Shown here piece after piece: positions 53,329-61,844 of a stretch of 64,000 nt of DNA. Positions within the stretch are counted from its first letter, which is position 1, and every line of letters starts with the position of its first letter. The notes beneath the pieces were generated by a model. It made no database searches, had not been told where the DNA came from, and saw only the letters and a program-made list of their open reading frames with translations. The translations under genes were made by a program, and so were the position numbers. This DNA comes from Pseudoruegeria sp. SK021 (GTDB lineage: Bacteria; Pseudomonadota; Alphaproteobacteria; Rhodobacterales; Rhodobacteraceae), in the NCBI RefSeq assembly GCF_002119405.1, contig NZ_MTBG01000018.1, positions 1 through 64,000 on the forward strand. The letters run 5' to 3'.

Positions 53329-54484
53329 CACGTTCCAACACCTCAACCCCAAGGATGGTCGGCAAGTGTCGGGCGATTTCGTGCCAGCAATCGCCCTCAT
53401 CAAAACTGGCGAAGATCGAGCCGCTATTGGTGCCAAAATACACCCCGGCAGGATCACGGGTATCTCCGGCCATCGCTTGGCGCAGCACGGTGAAAAAGCA
53501 ACTCTCTTGCGGCAGGCCCGCTCGCAGCGCCTGCCACGTTTGCCCGCCATCGCGTGACCGCCAGACCGCCGCCGCCGCATCGGGGGGAAACCGCCCGGCG
53601 CTATCGCCGTTCAGCGGCAGGGTCCAGATCGTGTCGGGGTCGCGCGGATGCACCCGAATGGGAAAGCCGAAGGTCGAGGGCAGGCCTGCGGTGATGTCAT
53701 CCCAGCTGCGGCCGCCGTCAGATGACCGCCAGACCCCGTGATGGTTTTGCTGATAGAGCAGATCAGCCGTCCCCGGTGCCCGCACCAGATTGTGCACGCA
53801 ATGGCCGGTTTCGCCGTCGCGCGGGGCGGCTGGGTGATCATGCGGTGCCTGCGCCTCGGCGTTGGACATCCGGTTTCGCCGGTCCCACGTGGCCCCGCCG
53901 TCTTCGGTGGCAAAGACCCCCGCTGCCGATATTGCGACCCACAGCTTGGTGGGGTCGGACGGGTCGGCGACAATGCTATGCAGCACCAGTCCAGCCGCGC
54001 CGGGGTTCCAATCATCCGCTGACGGATGGTCGGTCAACCCGGTTACCCGATCCCAATGGGTGCCGCCATCGGTGCTGGCCAGCAAAAAGGCCGGCTTGGT
54101 GCCCGCATACAGGGTTCCGGCCGATTGGCCCAGCGACCACACCTGAGAGAACGTATCGGTAAAGGGCAGCTCGGCTGCGGTCCAGCCGATCAATTTGGCG
54201 AAATCGACGTCATTGGCGGCCCAGTCATCCATGGTGCCTTTGGTCAGACGCGTCAGGTGCCACGTGTCGCCGTGATCCGCGGATCGCCAGACACCAGCGC
54301 CATGCCAGTCACTGCCGCCGCCCGCCCAAATCGTACCGGTGGCGGGATCGCCAATCAGGTGATTGATCGGCCAGCCGTCGCAAAACGGGCCGCGGACGGC
54401 CCAGCCACTGCGGTCACCGTCGCCGGCCACCAGAAAGGCACCTTTGGTGGTCCCGACAAGAAGGGTGAGTGCAGAAATCGTCAT
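53312..54484 (-). CDS. BNR/sialidase-like beta-propeller protein
   Basis: A 390-residue cytoplasmic or leaderless protein built of Asp-box/BNR repeats (SADHGDTW, STDGGTHWD, TEDGGATWD, SSDGGRSWDD, SRDGGQTW), as in sialidases and photosynthesis-assembly YCF48 proteins. No catalytic sialidase residues can be assigned by eye, so exo-alpha-sialidase would be over-annotation. ATG 54484 has GAGGAG 11 nt upstream. A hairpin separates it from the sugar-catabolic operon upstream, so it may be expressed independently. Confidence 0.85.
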   Translation of the reverse strand: MTISALTLLVGTTKGAFLVAGDGDRSGWAVRGPFCDGWPINHLIGDPATGTIWAGGGSDWHGAGVWRSADHGDTWHLTRLTKGTMDDWAANDVDFAKLIGWTAAELPFTDTFSQVWSLGQSAGTLYAGTKPAFLLASTDGGTHWDRVTGLTDHPSADDWNPGAAGLVLHSIVADPSDPTKLWVAISAAGVFATEDGGATWDRRNRMSNAEAQAPHDHPAAPRDGETGHCVHNLVRAPGTADLLYQQNHHGVWRSSDGGRSWDDITAGLPSTFGFPIRVHPRDPDTIWTLPLNGDSAGRFPPDAAAAVWRSRDGGQTWQALRAGLPQESCFFTVLRQAMAGDTRDPAGVYFGTNSGSIFASFDEGDCWHEIARHLPTILGVEVLERAATGT

Positions 54485-54540
54485 GATGCGCCGCGCTCCT
54501 CTGACCGATCATTCCTGTCCGGTCAGCGTAGCACGGCGCG

Positions 54541-54575
54541 CTGGCACCGCCAAAATGTGTTTTCAGCGGTGCCAG
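54541..54575 (-). terminator. Hairpin after the isomerase gene
   Basis: CTGGCACCGC (54541-54550) pairs perfectly with GCGGTGCCAG (54566-54575), extended inside by AAAA/TTTT. It lies 6 nt past the isomerase stop on the minus strand. A further nested repeat (CTGACCG 54501-54507 / CGGTCAG 54520-54526) lies in the BNR leader. There is no clear T run. Confidence 0.55.
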
Positions 54576-54580
54576 AAACG

Positions 54581-55402
54581 TTAACAGGCGGTGCGGCCCC
54601 GTTCGACGATGGTGGCGAGAACCTCATCAGCGTCGCGCTTCCACCAATCGAGTTCCGAGAAAATCTCGACCTCGTTCAAACCGGCAAACCCCGATGCTTC
54701 GACAGCTGCACGCAGGCCTTTCAGGTCAATCACCCCGTCGCCCATCATGCCGCGGTCGGTCAGCAGATCCCGCGTCGGCACCAGCCAGTCGCACAGGTGG
54801 AACGCCATCAACCGCTCTGGCCCGGCCCGCACAATCTGCGGCAGGATCTCAGGATCCCACCAGACGTGATAGACATCAACCGCAGCACCGACGCCGTCAC
54901 CCAACTGGTCGCAGATATCCAGCGTCTGACCCAGCGTGTTCACGCAGGCCCGGTCGGCGGCATACATCGGATGCAACGGCTCAATCGCGATCTTCATGCC
55001 GACGCTGCGGGCATAGTCCAGCGTCCGGCCCAAGCCTTCGGTGACGATGGCCCGCGCCCCGGCAATATCGCGCGATCCCGGCGCAAGGCCGCCCACAACC
55101 ATGACAAGGCACGCGGCCCCGATGGCCACAGCTTCGTCCACCGCGCGCTTGTTGTCGTCCAGCACCGCATCGGTCAACGCGCCCTCGGCGGTGTACCACC
55201 CGCCCCGGCACAGACCCGAGACGCCCAGCCCGCTGTCGCGGATCATCTTCGCGCCCTCGTCCACGCCAGCCGCGTGCAACACATCGCGCCAAGGGGCAAT
55301 GCCCCCCAGCCCGTGACGCACGCAGCCATCAACACACTCGCGCAGACCCCACTGCTTTTTGACGGTCGCGGTATTCAGGGACAGTCGTTCAGGTGTCAGC
55401 AT
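54581..55402 (-). CDS. Sugar-phosphate isomerase/epimerase-family TIM-barrel protein
   Basis: A 273-residue TIM-barrel protein of the AP-endonuclease-2/xylose-isomerase-like superfamily. Likely metal ligands are Glu in MKIAIEPLHPMY, Asp/His in AAVDVYHVWWD, His in LMAFHLCDW and the C-terminal Glu in LNEVEIFSE. It probably isomerises or epimerises an imported sugar or its oxidised form. It is 3 nt from the DUF993 gene, which is 3 nt from the oxidoreductase, so the three form one operon under a TetR-type site. Confidence 0.88.
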   Translation of the reverse strand: MLTPERLSLNTATVKKQWGLRECVDGCVRHGLGGIAPWRDVLHAAGVDEGAKMIRDSGLGVSGLCRGGWYTAEGALTDAVLDDNKRAVDEAVAIGAACLVMVVGGLAPGSRDIAGARAIVTEGLGRTLDYARSVGMKIAIEPLHPMYAADRACVNTLGQTLDICDQLGDGVGAAVDVYHVWWDPEILPQIVRAGPERLMAFHLCDWLVPTRDLLTDRGMMGDGVIDLKGLRAAVEASGFAGLNEVEIFSELDWWKRDADEVLATIVERGRTAC

Positions 55403-55405
55403 GGC

Positions 55406-56563
55406 TTAGTTCCCCACGCCGCGCGCGGCAAACACCGCCCGGGCCCGCGCGGCGGCAAGCTCGGCATCTGGGAACAGACCAGCATCACTGGCCAACCGGA
55501 CGATTTCGGCCAGATGCACGGTCGAGCGGGTGCTTTCCTGCCCACCGATCATGGTGAAATGGTCCTGATGCCCGGTGAGATAGGCCATGAACACCACGCC
55601 GGTTTTGTAGAACCGCGTCGGCGCCTTGAAGATATGGCGCGACAACGGCACCGTTGGATTAAAAGCGGCGCGATAAGCGGCATCATCGCCCTGCCCCAGT
55701 GCCGACAGCGCCCGGGATGCAGCCCCGGCGATCGGATCGAAGATGCCAAGCAGCGCGTGGGAATAGCCCTCGGCGTCGCCCGCAATCAGATCGGGATAGT
55801 TAAAGTCATCGCCGGTATACATCAGCACGCCTTCGGGAAGGCGGCGGCGCATGGCGATCTCTTTCTCGGCCGACAGCAACGACACTTTGATGCCATCGAT
55901 CTTCGCCGCATTCGCCGTGATCACCTCAAGGCAGGTGTCCATCGCGGTCAGATGGTCCGCATTGCCCCAGTACCCTGCCAGCGCCGGATCGAACATCTCG
56001 CCCAGCCAGTGCAGGATCGCCGGTTGCGACAACCCGGACAGCACCCGGTCATAGACCAGTGCATAATCCTCGGGGCCTTTCGCCACGGCGCACAGCGCCC
56101 GCGAGGCCATCAGGATCACCCGGCTGCCGGTGGCTTCCACCGCTTCGCACTGCATTTCATAGGCCGCGATCACGTCGTCCAGCGTCGTCTCCGGCGTCGC
56201 GACCAGATGATCGGTCCCGGCCCCGCTGGCGATCAGATGTCCGCCGGCCTTGGCCAGTGCGGTCGAGCGTTGGATCAGCTCCAGCGCCAGTGCCCAGTCC
56301 ATGCCCATGCCGCGCTGCGCGGTGTCCATGGCCTCGGCGACGCCGAAGCCCAAGCTCCATAGATATTCCCGGAACGCGAGGGTCCGGTCCCAATCCACGG
56401 CGGTGCCGATCCACGGATCGATATCGGCCAGCGGGTCGGCGACCACATGGGCCGCCGCATAGGCCGTCCGGTTCCAGCCCGAGCCTTTAACCGGGGCCGG
56501 GCCAGAGGCCAGCGTGAACGTGCCGATGCTGCCATCAGCGTTTGGAAGAAGCAGGTTCGCCAT
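55406..56563 (-). CDS. DUF993 (dihydrodipicolinate-synthase-like) protein
   Basis: A 385-residue protein of the DUF993 group, related to the class I aldolase/dihydrodipicolinate synthase superfamily. Blocks such as MDTAQRGMGMDWALALELI, HLIASGAGTDHL and YTGDDFNYPDLIAGDA are recognised. The last implies an aldolase-type loop. No activity is established for the family as far as I know. Its place between an oxidoreductase and an isomerase suggests retro-aldol cleavage of a keto sugar or sugar acid (inference). Confidence 0.85.
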   Translation of the reverse strand: MANLLLPNADGSIGTFTLASGPAPVKGSGWNRTAYAAAHVVADPLADIDPWIGTAVDWDRTLAFREYLWSLGFGVAEAMDTAQRGMGMDWALALELIQRSTALAKAGGHLIASGAGTDHLVATPETTLDDVIAAYEMQCEAVEATGSRVILMASRALCAVAKGPEDYALVYDRVLSGLSQPAILHWLGEMFDPALAGYWGNADHLTAMDTCLEVITANAAKIDGIKVSLLSAEKEIAMRRRLPEGVLMYTGDDFNYPDLIAGDAEGYSHALLGIFDPIAGAASRALSALGQGDDAAYRAAFNPTVPLSRHIFKAPTRFYKTGVVFMAYLTGHQDHFTMIGGQESTRSTVHLAEIVRLASDAGLFPDAELAAARARAVFAARGVGN

Positions 56564-56566
56564 CGA

Positions 56567-57718
56567 TCAGACCTCCAGATCGGGCAGGTCGACCCAGCGA
56601 CGTTCCCGGGCCGACTGGTATCCGGCCTGTGCCAGCTGAACGCCTTTGGCGCCTTCCAGCAGCGTATAGGCCCACGGACCGTCCTCTACGACGTGACGCA
56701 GGAATTGCTCCCACTGTACCTTAAAGCCGTTGTCCAGAACCGCGTTGTCCGGCACTTCGTCCCAGCCCGCGTAGAAATCCAGCTTCTGCGGCTCATCCGG
56801 GTTCCAGACCGGCTTGGGGGTGTTAACCCGGTGCTGGCTATAGCACTTGTGCAGACCGGCCACAGCCGAGCCATGAGTGCCGTCGATCTGGAATGTTACC
56901 AGATCATCGCGCCGAACCCGGGTGCACCAGCTAGAGTTGATATGCGCGGTGATGTCGCCTTCCAACTCAAACGTCGCATAGGCGGCGTCATCGGCAGTGG
57001 CGGTATAGGCCTTGCCCTGCTCGTCCCAACGCTCGGGGATGTGGGTGGCAATCTTGCAGCTGACGGCCTTGACCGGTGCCACAACATTGTCGAGGACATA
57101 ACGCCAGTGGCACAGCATATCCGACACCATGCCGCCGCCATCTTCGGCGCGGTAGTTCCACGATGGGCGCTGTGCGGGCATCCAGTCGCCTTCGAACACC
57201 CAATAGCCAAATTCGCCCTTTACCGACAAGATCTTGCCGAAAAAGCCAGAGTCGCGCAGCCGCTTCAGCTTGATCAGGCCGGGCAGGTCCAGCTTGTCAT
57301 GAACGATGCCGTTCTTGACGCCTTTTTCCTTGGCATAGCGGGCGATATCGACCGCTTCATCCAAGCCTTCCGAGACCGGCTTTTCCGAATAGACGTGCTT
57401 GCCAGCGTCAATCGCCTTGCGCAGCAACCCGGGACGCAGCTGGGTCGAGGCCGCATCAAAGAAGATCGTGTCGTCGGGATTGGCCAGCGCGGCGTCCATA
57501 TCCGTGGTCCAGCGGTCCACCCCATGCGCCTTGGCCAAGGCTTCGATCTTGTCGGCATTGCGCCCGACGATGATCGGATCCGGGATCAGCATGGTGCCGT
57601 CCTTCAGCGCGATGCCGCCCTGGTTGCGGATGGCCAAGACCGAGCGGATCAAGTGCTGGTTCATCCCCATGCGTCCGGTGACGCCATGCATGATGATGCC
57701 GATACGTTGCGTTTTCAT
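56567..57718 (-). CDS. Gfo/Idh/MocA-family oxidoreductase
   Basis: A 383-residue NAD(P)-dependent sugar or polyol dehydrogenase. ATG 57718 is preferred to GTG 57730 because the latter lacks a spaced ribosome site. The N-terminal Rossmann loop IIMHGVTGRMGMNQ is slightly unusual, with HGVTGRMG rather than GxGxxG. The Gfo/Idh hallmark YSEKPVSEGLDEAVDIA supplies the catalytic-site Lys-Pro. It is the first gene of the isomerase operon, and a TetR-type palindrome lies 39 nt upstream. Confidence 0.92.
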   Translation of the reverse strand: MKTQRIGIIMHGVTGRMGMNQHLIRSVLAIRNQGGIALKDGTMLIPDPIIVGRNADKIEALAKAHGVDRWTTDMDAALANPDDTIFFDAASTQLRPGLLRKAIDAGKHVYSEKPVSEGLDEAVDIARYAKEKGVKNGIVHDKLDLPGLIKLKRLRDSGFFGKILSVKGEFGYWVFEGDWMPAQRPSWNYRAEDGGGMVSDMLCHWRYVLDNVVAPVKAVSCKIATHIPERWDEQGKAYTATADDAAYATFELEGDITAHINSSWCTRVRRDDLVTFQIDGTHGSAVAGLHKCYSQHRVNTPKPVWNPDEPQKLDFYAGWDEVPDNAVLDNGFKVQWEQFLRHVVEDGPWAYTLLEGAKGVQLAQAGYQSARERRWVDLPDLEV

Positions 57719-57756
57719 TTCAGACGTCACTCCCTAAAGACCTAGATCGATTTAAC

Positions 57757-57774
57757 TTACTTACTGGTAGGTAA
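57757..57774. promoter_or_regulatory. TetR-type operator upstream of the oxidoreductase operon
   Basis: TTACTTAC-TG-GTAGGTAA (57757-57774) is an inverted repeat with one mismatch. It closely matches the palindrome in front of tctC at 61617, and the TetR gene lies just upstream at 57833-58474. A shared regulator is the simplest reading. Confidence 0.65.
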
Positions 57775-57832
57775 CTTGCGGGGGCCGGTCAACAGATTTC
57801 TAAAAACCGGACCAAAAAAACAGCCGGGACGT

Positions 57833-58474
57833 TCAGGCCCCGGGACGCAGATAGGCGAGCAGCATTCGGGCGGCTTCTTCGCCGCGTTGGTCCAGCCACT
57901 CATCATCAATCGCGCATTTGAACACCGCCCGCAGCGTGTGGATATTGGACACCGGGAAATAACACAGCGAGGCGATAAAGACGTACAGATCCACCGGGTC
58001 GATCCCGTCCCGGAAGCTTCCATCTTGAGCCCCTTTGCGCAGGATCACCCGCAGCTTGCCCACTAGGTTCGATTGGATGTCGCTGGCATCTTCGATCTCG
58101 CGAATGGTGGCCCCGCCGCGCAAGTTCTCGGTGTTCAGCATGGAGATGAACCACGGATTGTCACGAAAGTGCTTCAGGGTGAAAATCACCAGCAGCCGGA
58201 TCGCCTGATCGGGGGATTTGCCGTCCAGATCCAAGGATTTCTCATTCTCTCGGATCTGAACATAAGCCTCGCGCAAGGCGGCGGCATAAAGCGCATCCTT
58301 GTCGCCGAAATAGCCATAGATTAACGGCTTGCTGACCCCGGCGGCCCGGGCCACCTCATCGACCCGCGCCCCGGCATAGCCCTGCTCCGAAAACTCGATC
58401 AGGGCCGCATCAAGGATGGCTTTGCGCGATGCCGTGGCATCGCGCTTGCGGCCGGGTTTCTTGGCATCGGCCAT
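57833..58474 (-). CDS. TetR-family transcriptional regulator
   Basis: A 213-residue repressor. ATG 58474 overlaps the tctA stop (ATGA). The helix-turn-helix lies at residues about 16-62 (SRKAILDAALIEFSEQGYAGA, VARAAGVSKPLIYGYFGDK). A helical ligand domain follows. It is the last gene of the tctC-tctB-tctA transcript and probably controls both that promoter and the oxidoreductase operon through the two matching palindromes. Confidence 0.92.
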   Translation of the reverse strand: MADAKKPGRKRDATASRKAILDAALIEFSEQGYAGARVDEVARAAGVSKPLIYGYFGDKDALYAAALREAYVQIRENEKSLDLDGKSPDQAIRLLVIFTLKHFRDNPWFISMLNTENLRGGATIREIEDASDIQSNLVGKLRVILRKGAQDGSFRDGIDPVDLYVFIASLCYFPVSNIHTLRAVFKCAIDDEWLDQRGEEAARMLLAYLRPGA

Positions 58475-59994
58475 CAGCTGTTGCCTTCCTGCTTGCGGTG
58501 CCACAGGCGCGACACAAGCCGCCGCACAGCCGGGCTGCTGGACAGGATCGACACGACGATGATCAGCACGAAGGCCGCACAGATTGGCCGCGTAAAGAAC
58601 GGCGCCACATCGCCATTGCTCAGGATCAGGCCACGGCGCAGGCTCTTGTCCATCAGATCGCCCAAAATGATCCCCAGCACGAGCGGCGCCATCGGGTAAT
58701 CCATCTTGCGCATCACGAAGCCAATCACCCCGAAGACCACCATCACCCAGACATCGAACAGGCGCTGCGAAATGGCGTAAGGCCCGATCACGCATAGGGT
58801 GAAGACCACCGGCATCAGATAGGCATGCGGCACTTTCAGCACCCGCACAAACACCGGCGTCAGAAACAGGCCCAGCACCAAAATCGCCAGCGTCGCGAAC
58901 AACAGCATCACCGCCACCAGATAGATGAACTCGGGCGCTTCGATCATGATCATCGGCCCGGGGCGGATGCCGTGGATAAACAGCGCCGCGATCAGCACAG
59001 CCGACGCAGCCGACCCCGGCACCGCCAATGTAAGCGCCGGGATCAACGATCCGGGCACCACGGCGCTGTTGCCGGTCTCGGCCGCGATCAGCCCCTCATG
59101 CGATCCTTTGCCAAACTGGTCAGCCTCTTTGCTGCTGCGCCGCGCGGCAGCGTAGGAGGCCCAAGCCCCGATATCTTCGCCCACCCCGGGCAGGATGCCG
59201 ACCACGGTGCCGATCACCCCGGACCGCAGAATTGTCAGGCGGTATTTCCACAGGTCGATCAGGCGCGGCAAAGCCCCCTTTTCGCCCTTTTTGGTTGCGA
59301 CAACTTTGCCCGGCGGGCTGGACATCGCCGTCAGCACCTCGGCAAAGCCGAACGCCCCAACCATGGCCGGGATCAGACCGATGCCGCCGTTCAATTCCGC
59401 AATGCCAAAGTTGAACCGGACATGGGCATGAATGCCGTCCGATCCGATCATCGCAACCATTAAACCGAGGATCCCGGCGATATAGCCCTTTTGCACATTG
59501 CCGTCGGCGGTCAACTGGCCGGAAATGACCACGCCGAACACCGCCAGCCAGAAAAATTCGAACGACCCGAACCGGATCGCGGCTTCCGCGAGCGGCGGCG
59601 CCAGCAATACCAACAGGACGATCCCCACCAGCGTGCCCAGAACCGATCCGACCGTGGCCAGCCCCATGGCATAAGCGGCCTTGCCTTGCCGCGCCAACGG
59701 ATAGCCATCAAGCGAGGTCGCCGCACTGGCCGGGGTTCCGGGGATATTCAGCAAGATCGCGCTGCGCGAGCCGCCATAGATCGCGCCGACATACATACAG
59801 ATCAGCACCAGAATGGCGGCGTCCCGATCCAAGGAATAGGTCAGGCTGGTCAGCAGAGCGACCCCCATGGTCGCGGTCAGACCGGGCAACGACCCGACGA
59901 TAATGCCGAGCAAGGTCGCCCAGACCACATGAAACATCATCATTGGCGTGGTCAGTTCGACGAAGGCCGAGCCAAGATTGTACAGGCCTTGCAT
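58474..59994 (-). CDS. Tripartite tricarboxylate transporter large permease (TctA family)
   Basis: A 506-residue membrane subunit with about twelve helices. ATG 59994 overlaps the tctB stop; the longer frame to 60210 is rejected. Blocks GLTATMGVALLTSLTYSLD, YGGSRSAILLNIPGTPASAATSLDGYPLA in outline and PGVGEDIGAWASYAAARR are characteristic. It couples carboxylate uptake to the proton or sodium gradient. Confidence 0.94.
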   Translation of the reverse strand: MQGLYNLGSAFVELTTPMMMFHVVWATLLGIIVGSLPGLTATMGVALLTSLTYSLDRDAAILVLICMYVGAIYGGSRSAILLNIPGTPASAATSLDGYPLARQGKAAYAMGLATVGSVLGTLVGIVLLVLLAPPLAEAAIRFGSFEFFWLAVFGVVISGQLTADGNVQKGYIAGILGLMVAMIGSDGIHAHVRFNFGIAELNGGIGLIPAMVGAFGFAEVLTAMSSPPGKVVATKKGEKGALPRLIDLWKYRLTILRSGVIGTVVGILPGVGEDIGAWASYAAARRSSKEADQFGKGSHEGLIAAETGNSAVVPGSLIPALTLAVPGSAASAVLIAALFIHGIRPGPMIMIEAPEFIYLVAVMLLFATLAILVLGLFLTPVFVRVLKVPHAYLMPVVFTLCVIGPYAISQRLFDVWVMVVFGVIGFVMRKMDYPMAPLVLGIILGDLMDKSLRRGLILSNGDVAPFFTRPICAAFVLIIVVSILSSSPAVRRLVSRLWHRKQEGNS

Positions 59995-60491
59995 CAGGGC
60001 AACCTCACCAGAAAACCATCGCGGAACAGAATTGAGATCCCCGCGGACATCACTGCGCCAAACAGCACCGCAAAGACCAGCGCCAAGGCGCGGCGGCGCG
60101 GCGGGGCCCCTGCCGGCCAACTGAATAGGGCGACGAACCCGGCCATGAACAGGAAGGTGGCGAAGAAGAACGGGATCCAGCCGACCAGCACCAGCGCATA
60201 GGTCAGGCACAGGGCCAAGGTCCAGATCAGGGTGGCAAGGTTGCCGAGGTCGATCTCATCGCCAGCAGTGGCCGCCGTTCCGGCTTTGCGGACAGAGCGG
60301 TACAACAACACGGCGCAAATCGTCAGCAGAATGCCAAGTCCCATCGGCACCAGCCCCGGAATACTGGCCGGATGGATCCGCCGGAATTCCAGCCGCTCCA
60401 TCTGAAATCCCCCGATGAACATCGCAAGACCCAGCACCGCCAGCACCGCGGACGTCACCCGATCCGCTGCTTTCATCGAGAGTGTCGCCAC
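59994..60491 (-). CDS. Tripartite tricarboxylate transporter small permease (TctB family)
   Basis: A 165-residue four-helix protein. The start is probably GTG 60491, behind AGGGGCGGG; an in-frame ATG five codons later (60476) has no ribosome site. Four hydrophobic segments with a charged linker match TctB. It overlaps tctA by one base set (ATGA) and lies about 100 nt from tctC. Confidence 0.85.
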   Translation of the reverse strand: MATLSMKAADRVTSAVLAVLGLAMFIGGFQMERLEFRRIHPASIPGLVPMGLGILLTICAVLLYRSVRKAGTAATAGDEIDLGNLATLIWTLALCLTYALVLVGWIPFFFATFLFMAGFVALFSWPAGAPPRRRALALVFAVLFGAVMSAGISILFRDGFLVRLP

Positions 60492-60592
60492 AACCCGCCC
60501 CTTTGCTTTGAATATATCTGTCGCGATCTTGTCGCGTGATGTCCGGGCGCTGGCTCACCGCCGCGCCCGGACATTGTGGTCGTCTGTCCCGA

Positions 60593-61600
60593 TTACGGGC
60601 AGGTAATGCCGATCTCAGACGGATCGATCACCGCCTCGCCGCGCTCCACGCGGGAGCAGGCCTCGGCAATCACCACCGGCATCGCGTTGGCAATCGCGTC
60701 TTCGCCATAGCTGGGGGCAAACACTGCCCCGCGCGAGGTGGCGTATTCCTTCAGTTCCGGCGAGGTCATGATCCGGCGTTCCCAGATCTCGTTGACAGTG
60801 TCATAGACCTCTTGCGGGGCGCCGAGCGGGATGAACACACCGAAGTAATCCGGGGCAATGTGCATGTCTGGCAACCAATCGGTGATCGGCGGAACCGGGT
60901 CCATGCCGTCCACTTCCAGCGGGCTGGAGGCCAGAACGGCCAGCGGCCGCAAACGTCCGGCTTTGGCCATCTCGGTCTGTTCCACCGCCAATTGCGTCGT
61001 GGCCACAACTTCGCCCGAGGTCGCCGCGATCACAGCCGGGTTGCCGCCATCATAGGTGACCATGCGTGCGCCCAGATTGCCGCCCGCCGCCTCATTGATC
61101 GCAGCCATCGCCATGCCGCCAGAGGAATTGATCCCGGCGGTGCCCACGGTCACGGTGTCGCCCTTCATGGCTTCCAGCAGCGCGCCGAAATCCATGTATT
61201 CCGAGTTCGGGTTGACGCTGACCAGTGGCGCGTTCGCCACGTGCAGATAGACCGCGTAATCCTCGATCGACGACTCGTCCAGTAGCCCGGTCACAATATA
61301 AGTGGCGTTGTTGGCAATCGCGTTCGCGGTCCAAGTATAGCCGTCGCGCGGGGCGTCCAGCGTCGCCTTGGTGCCGATCGATCCCGAAGCGCCCGGCTGA
61401 TTGACCACCACCACAGAAACGCCAAGTTCCTCCTCAAGAATCGGGGCGACGACGCGCGTGACCTGATCCGTCGACCCGCCCGCGGCCCATGGTACGATGA
61501 TGTTGATCGGACGATCCGGCTTCCACTCCGCATAGGCGGCAGACGACCCTAGCAGAAATGCGGCGGCACCCAGCACGCCCAGTCTCGAAAGACCTGTCAT
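60593..61600 (-). CDS. Tripartite tricarboxylate transporter binding protein (TctC family)
   Basis: A 335-residue periplasmic receptor. The signal peptide (RLGVLGAAAFLLGSSAAYA) is followed by the TctC opening WKPDRPINIIVPWAAGGSTDQ. ATG 61600 has a strong GGGAGGAG site. It binds a carboxylate, possibly a sugar acid, judging by the co-regulated oxidoreductase operon. The gap to tctB gives room for receptor over-production. Confidence 0.94.
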   Translation of the reverse strand: MTGLSRLGVLGAAAFLLGSSAAYAEWKPDRPINIIVPWAAGGSTDQVTRVVAPILEEELGVSVVVVNQPGASGSIGTKATLDAPRDGYTWTANAIANNATYIVTGLLDESSIEDYAVYLHVANAPLVSVNPNSEYMDFGALLEAMKGDTVTVGTAGINSSGGMAMAAINEAAGGNLGARMVTYDGGNPAVIAATSGEVVATTQLAVEQTEMAKAGRLRPLAVLASSPLEVDGMDPVPPITDWLPDMHIAPDYFGVFIPLGAPQEVYDTVNEIWERRIMTSPELKEYATSRGAVFAPSYGEDAIANAMPVVIAEACSRVERGEAVIDPSEIGITCP

Positions 61601-61616
61601 TGTGTTCTCCTCCCTA

Positions 61617-61638
61617 CATTACTTACCAGTAAGTAATG
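61617..61638. promoter_or_regulatory. TetR-type operator upstream of tctC
   Basis: Ten-base arms CATTACTTAC (61617-61626) and GTAAGTAATG (61629-61638) are perfect inverted repeats around CA. The site lies 17 nt upstream of the tctC ATG. Its core TTACTTAC-N2-GTAAGTAA recurs at 57757 with one change. Confidence 0.7.
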
Positions 61639-61844
61639 ATGAAGAAACGCACAGCAGCCGCCAAGCGTCAAGGGTCTAGGGGCGTTGTGGTGAAGATTGC
61701 CGACTGCCCCGGCGGGGTCAAAACCGTCCGAGGGAACCCAGACCCGGTTCAAAGCATTTTGATTTCACGCCAGTTTCGCTAGAGTCGGTCTTGCAGGGCG
61801 GTTCCGGCACAGCCACTTCGGACCGAGGGATCAGAGAAAGACCC

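Noticed and set aside
54026-56362. 778-codon open frame on the plus strand, antisense to the BNR, isomerase and DUF993 genes
   Set aside because: The translation is His/Arg/Gln/Gly-rich with no recognisable domain, and the opposite strand has three well-recognised genes. It is an antisense artefact of high GC at third positions.
56447-57745. 432-codon open frame antisense to the Gfo/Idh gene
   Set aside because: No family resemblance and no ribosome site. The opposite strand encodes a clear oxidoreductase.
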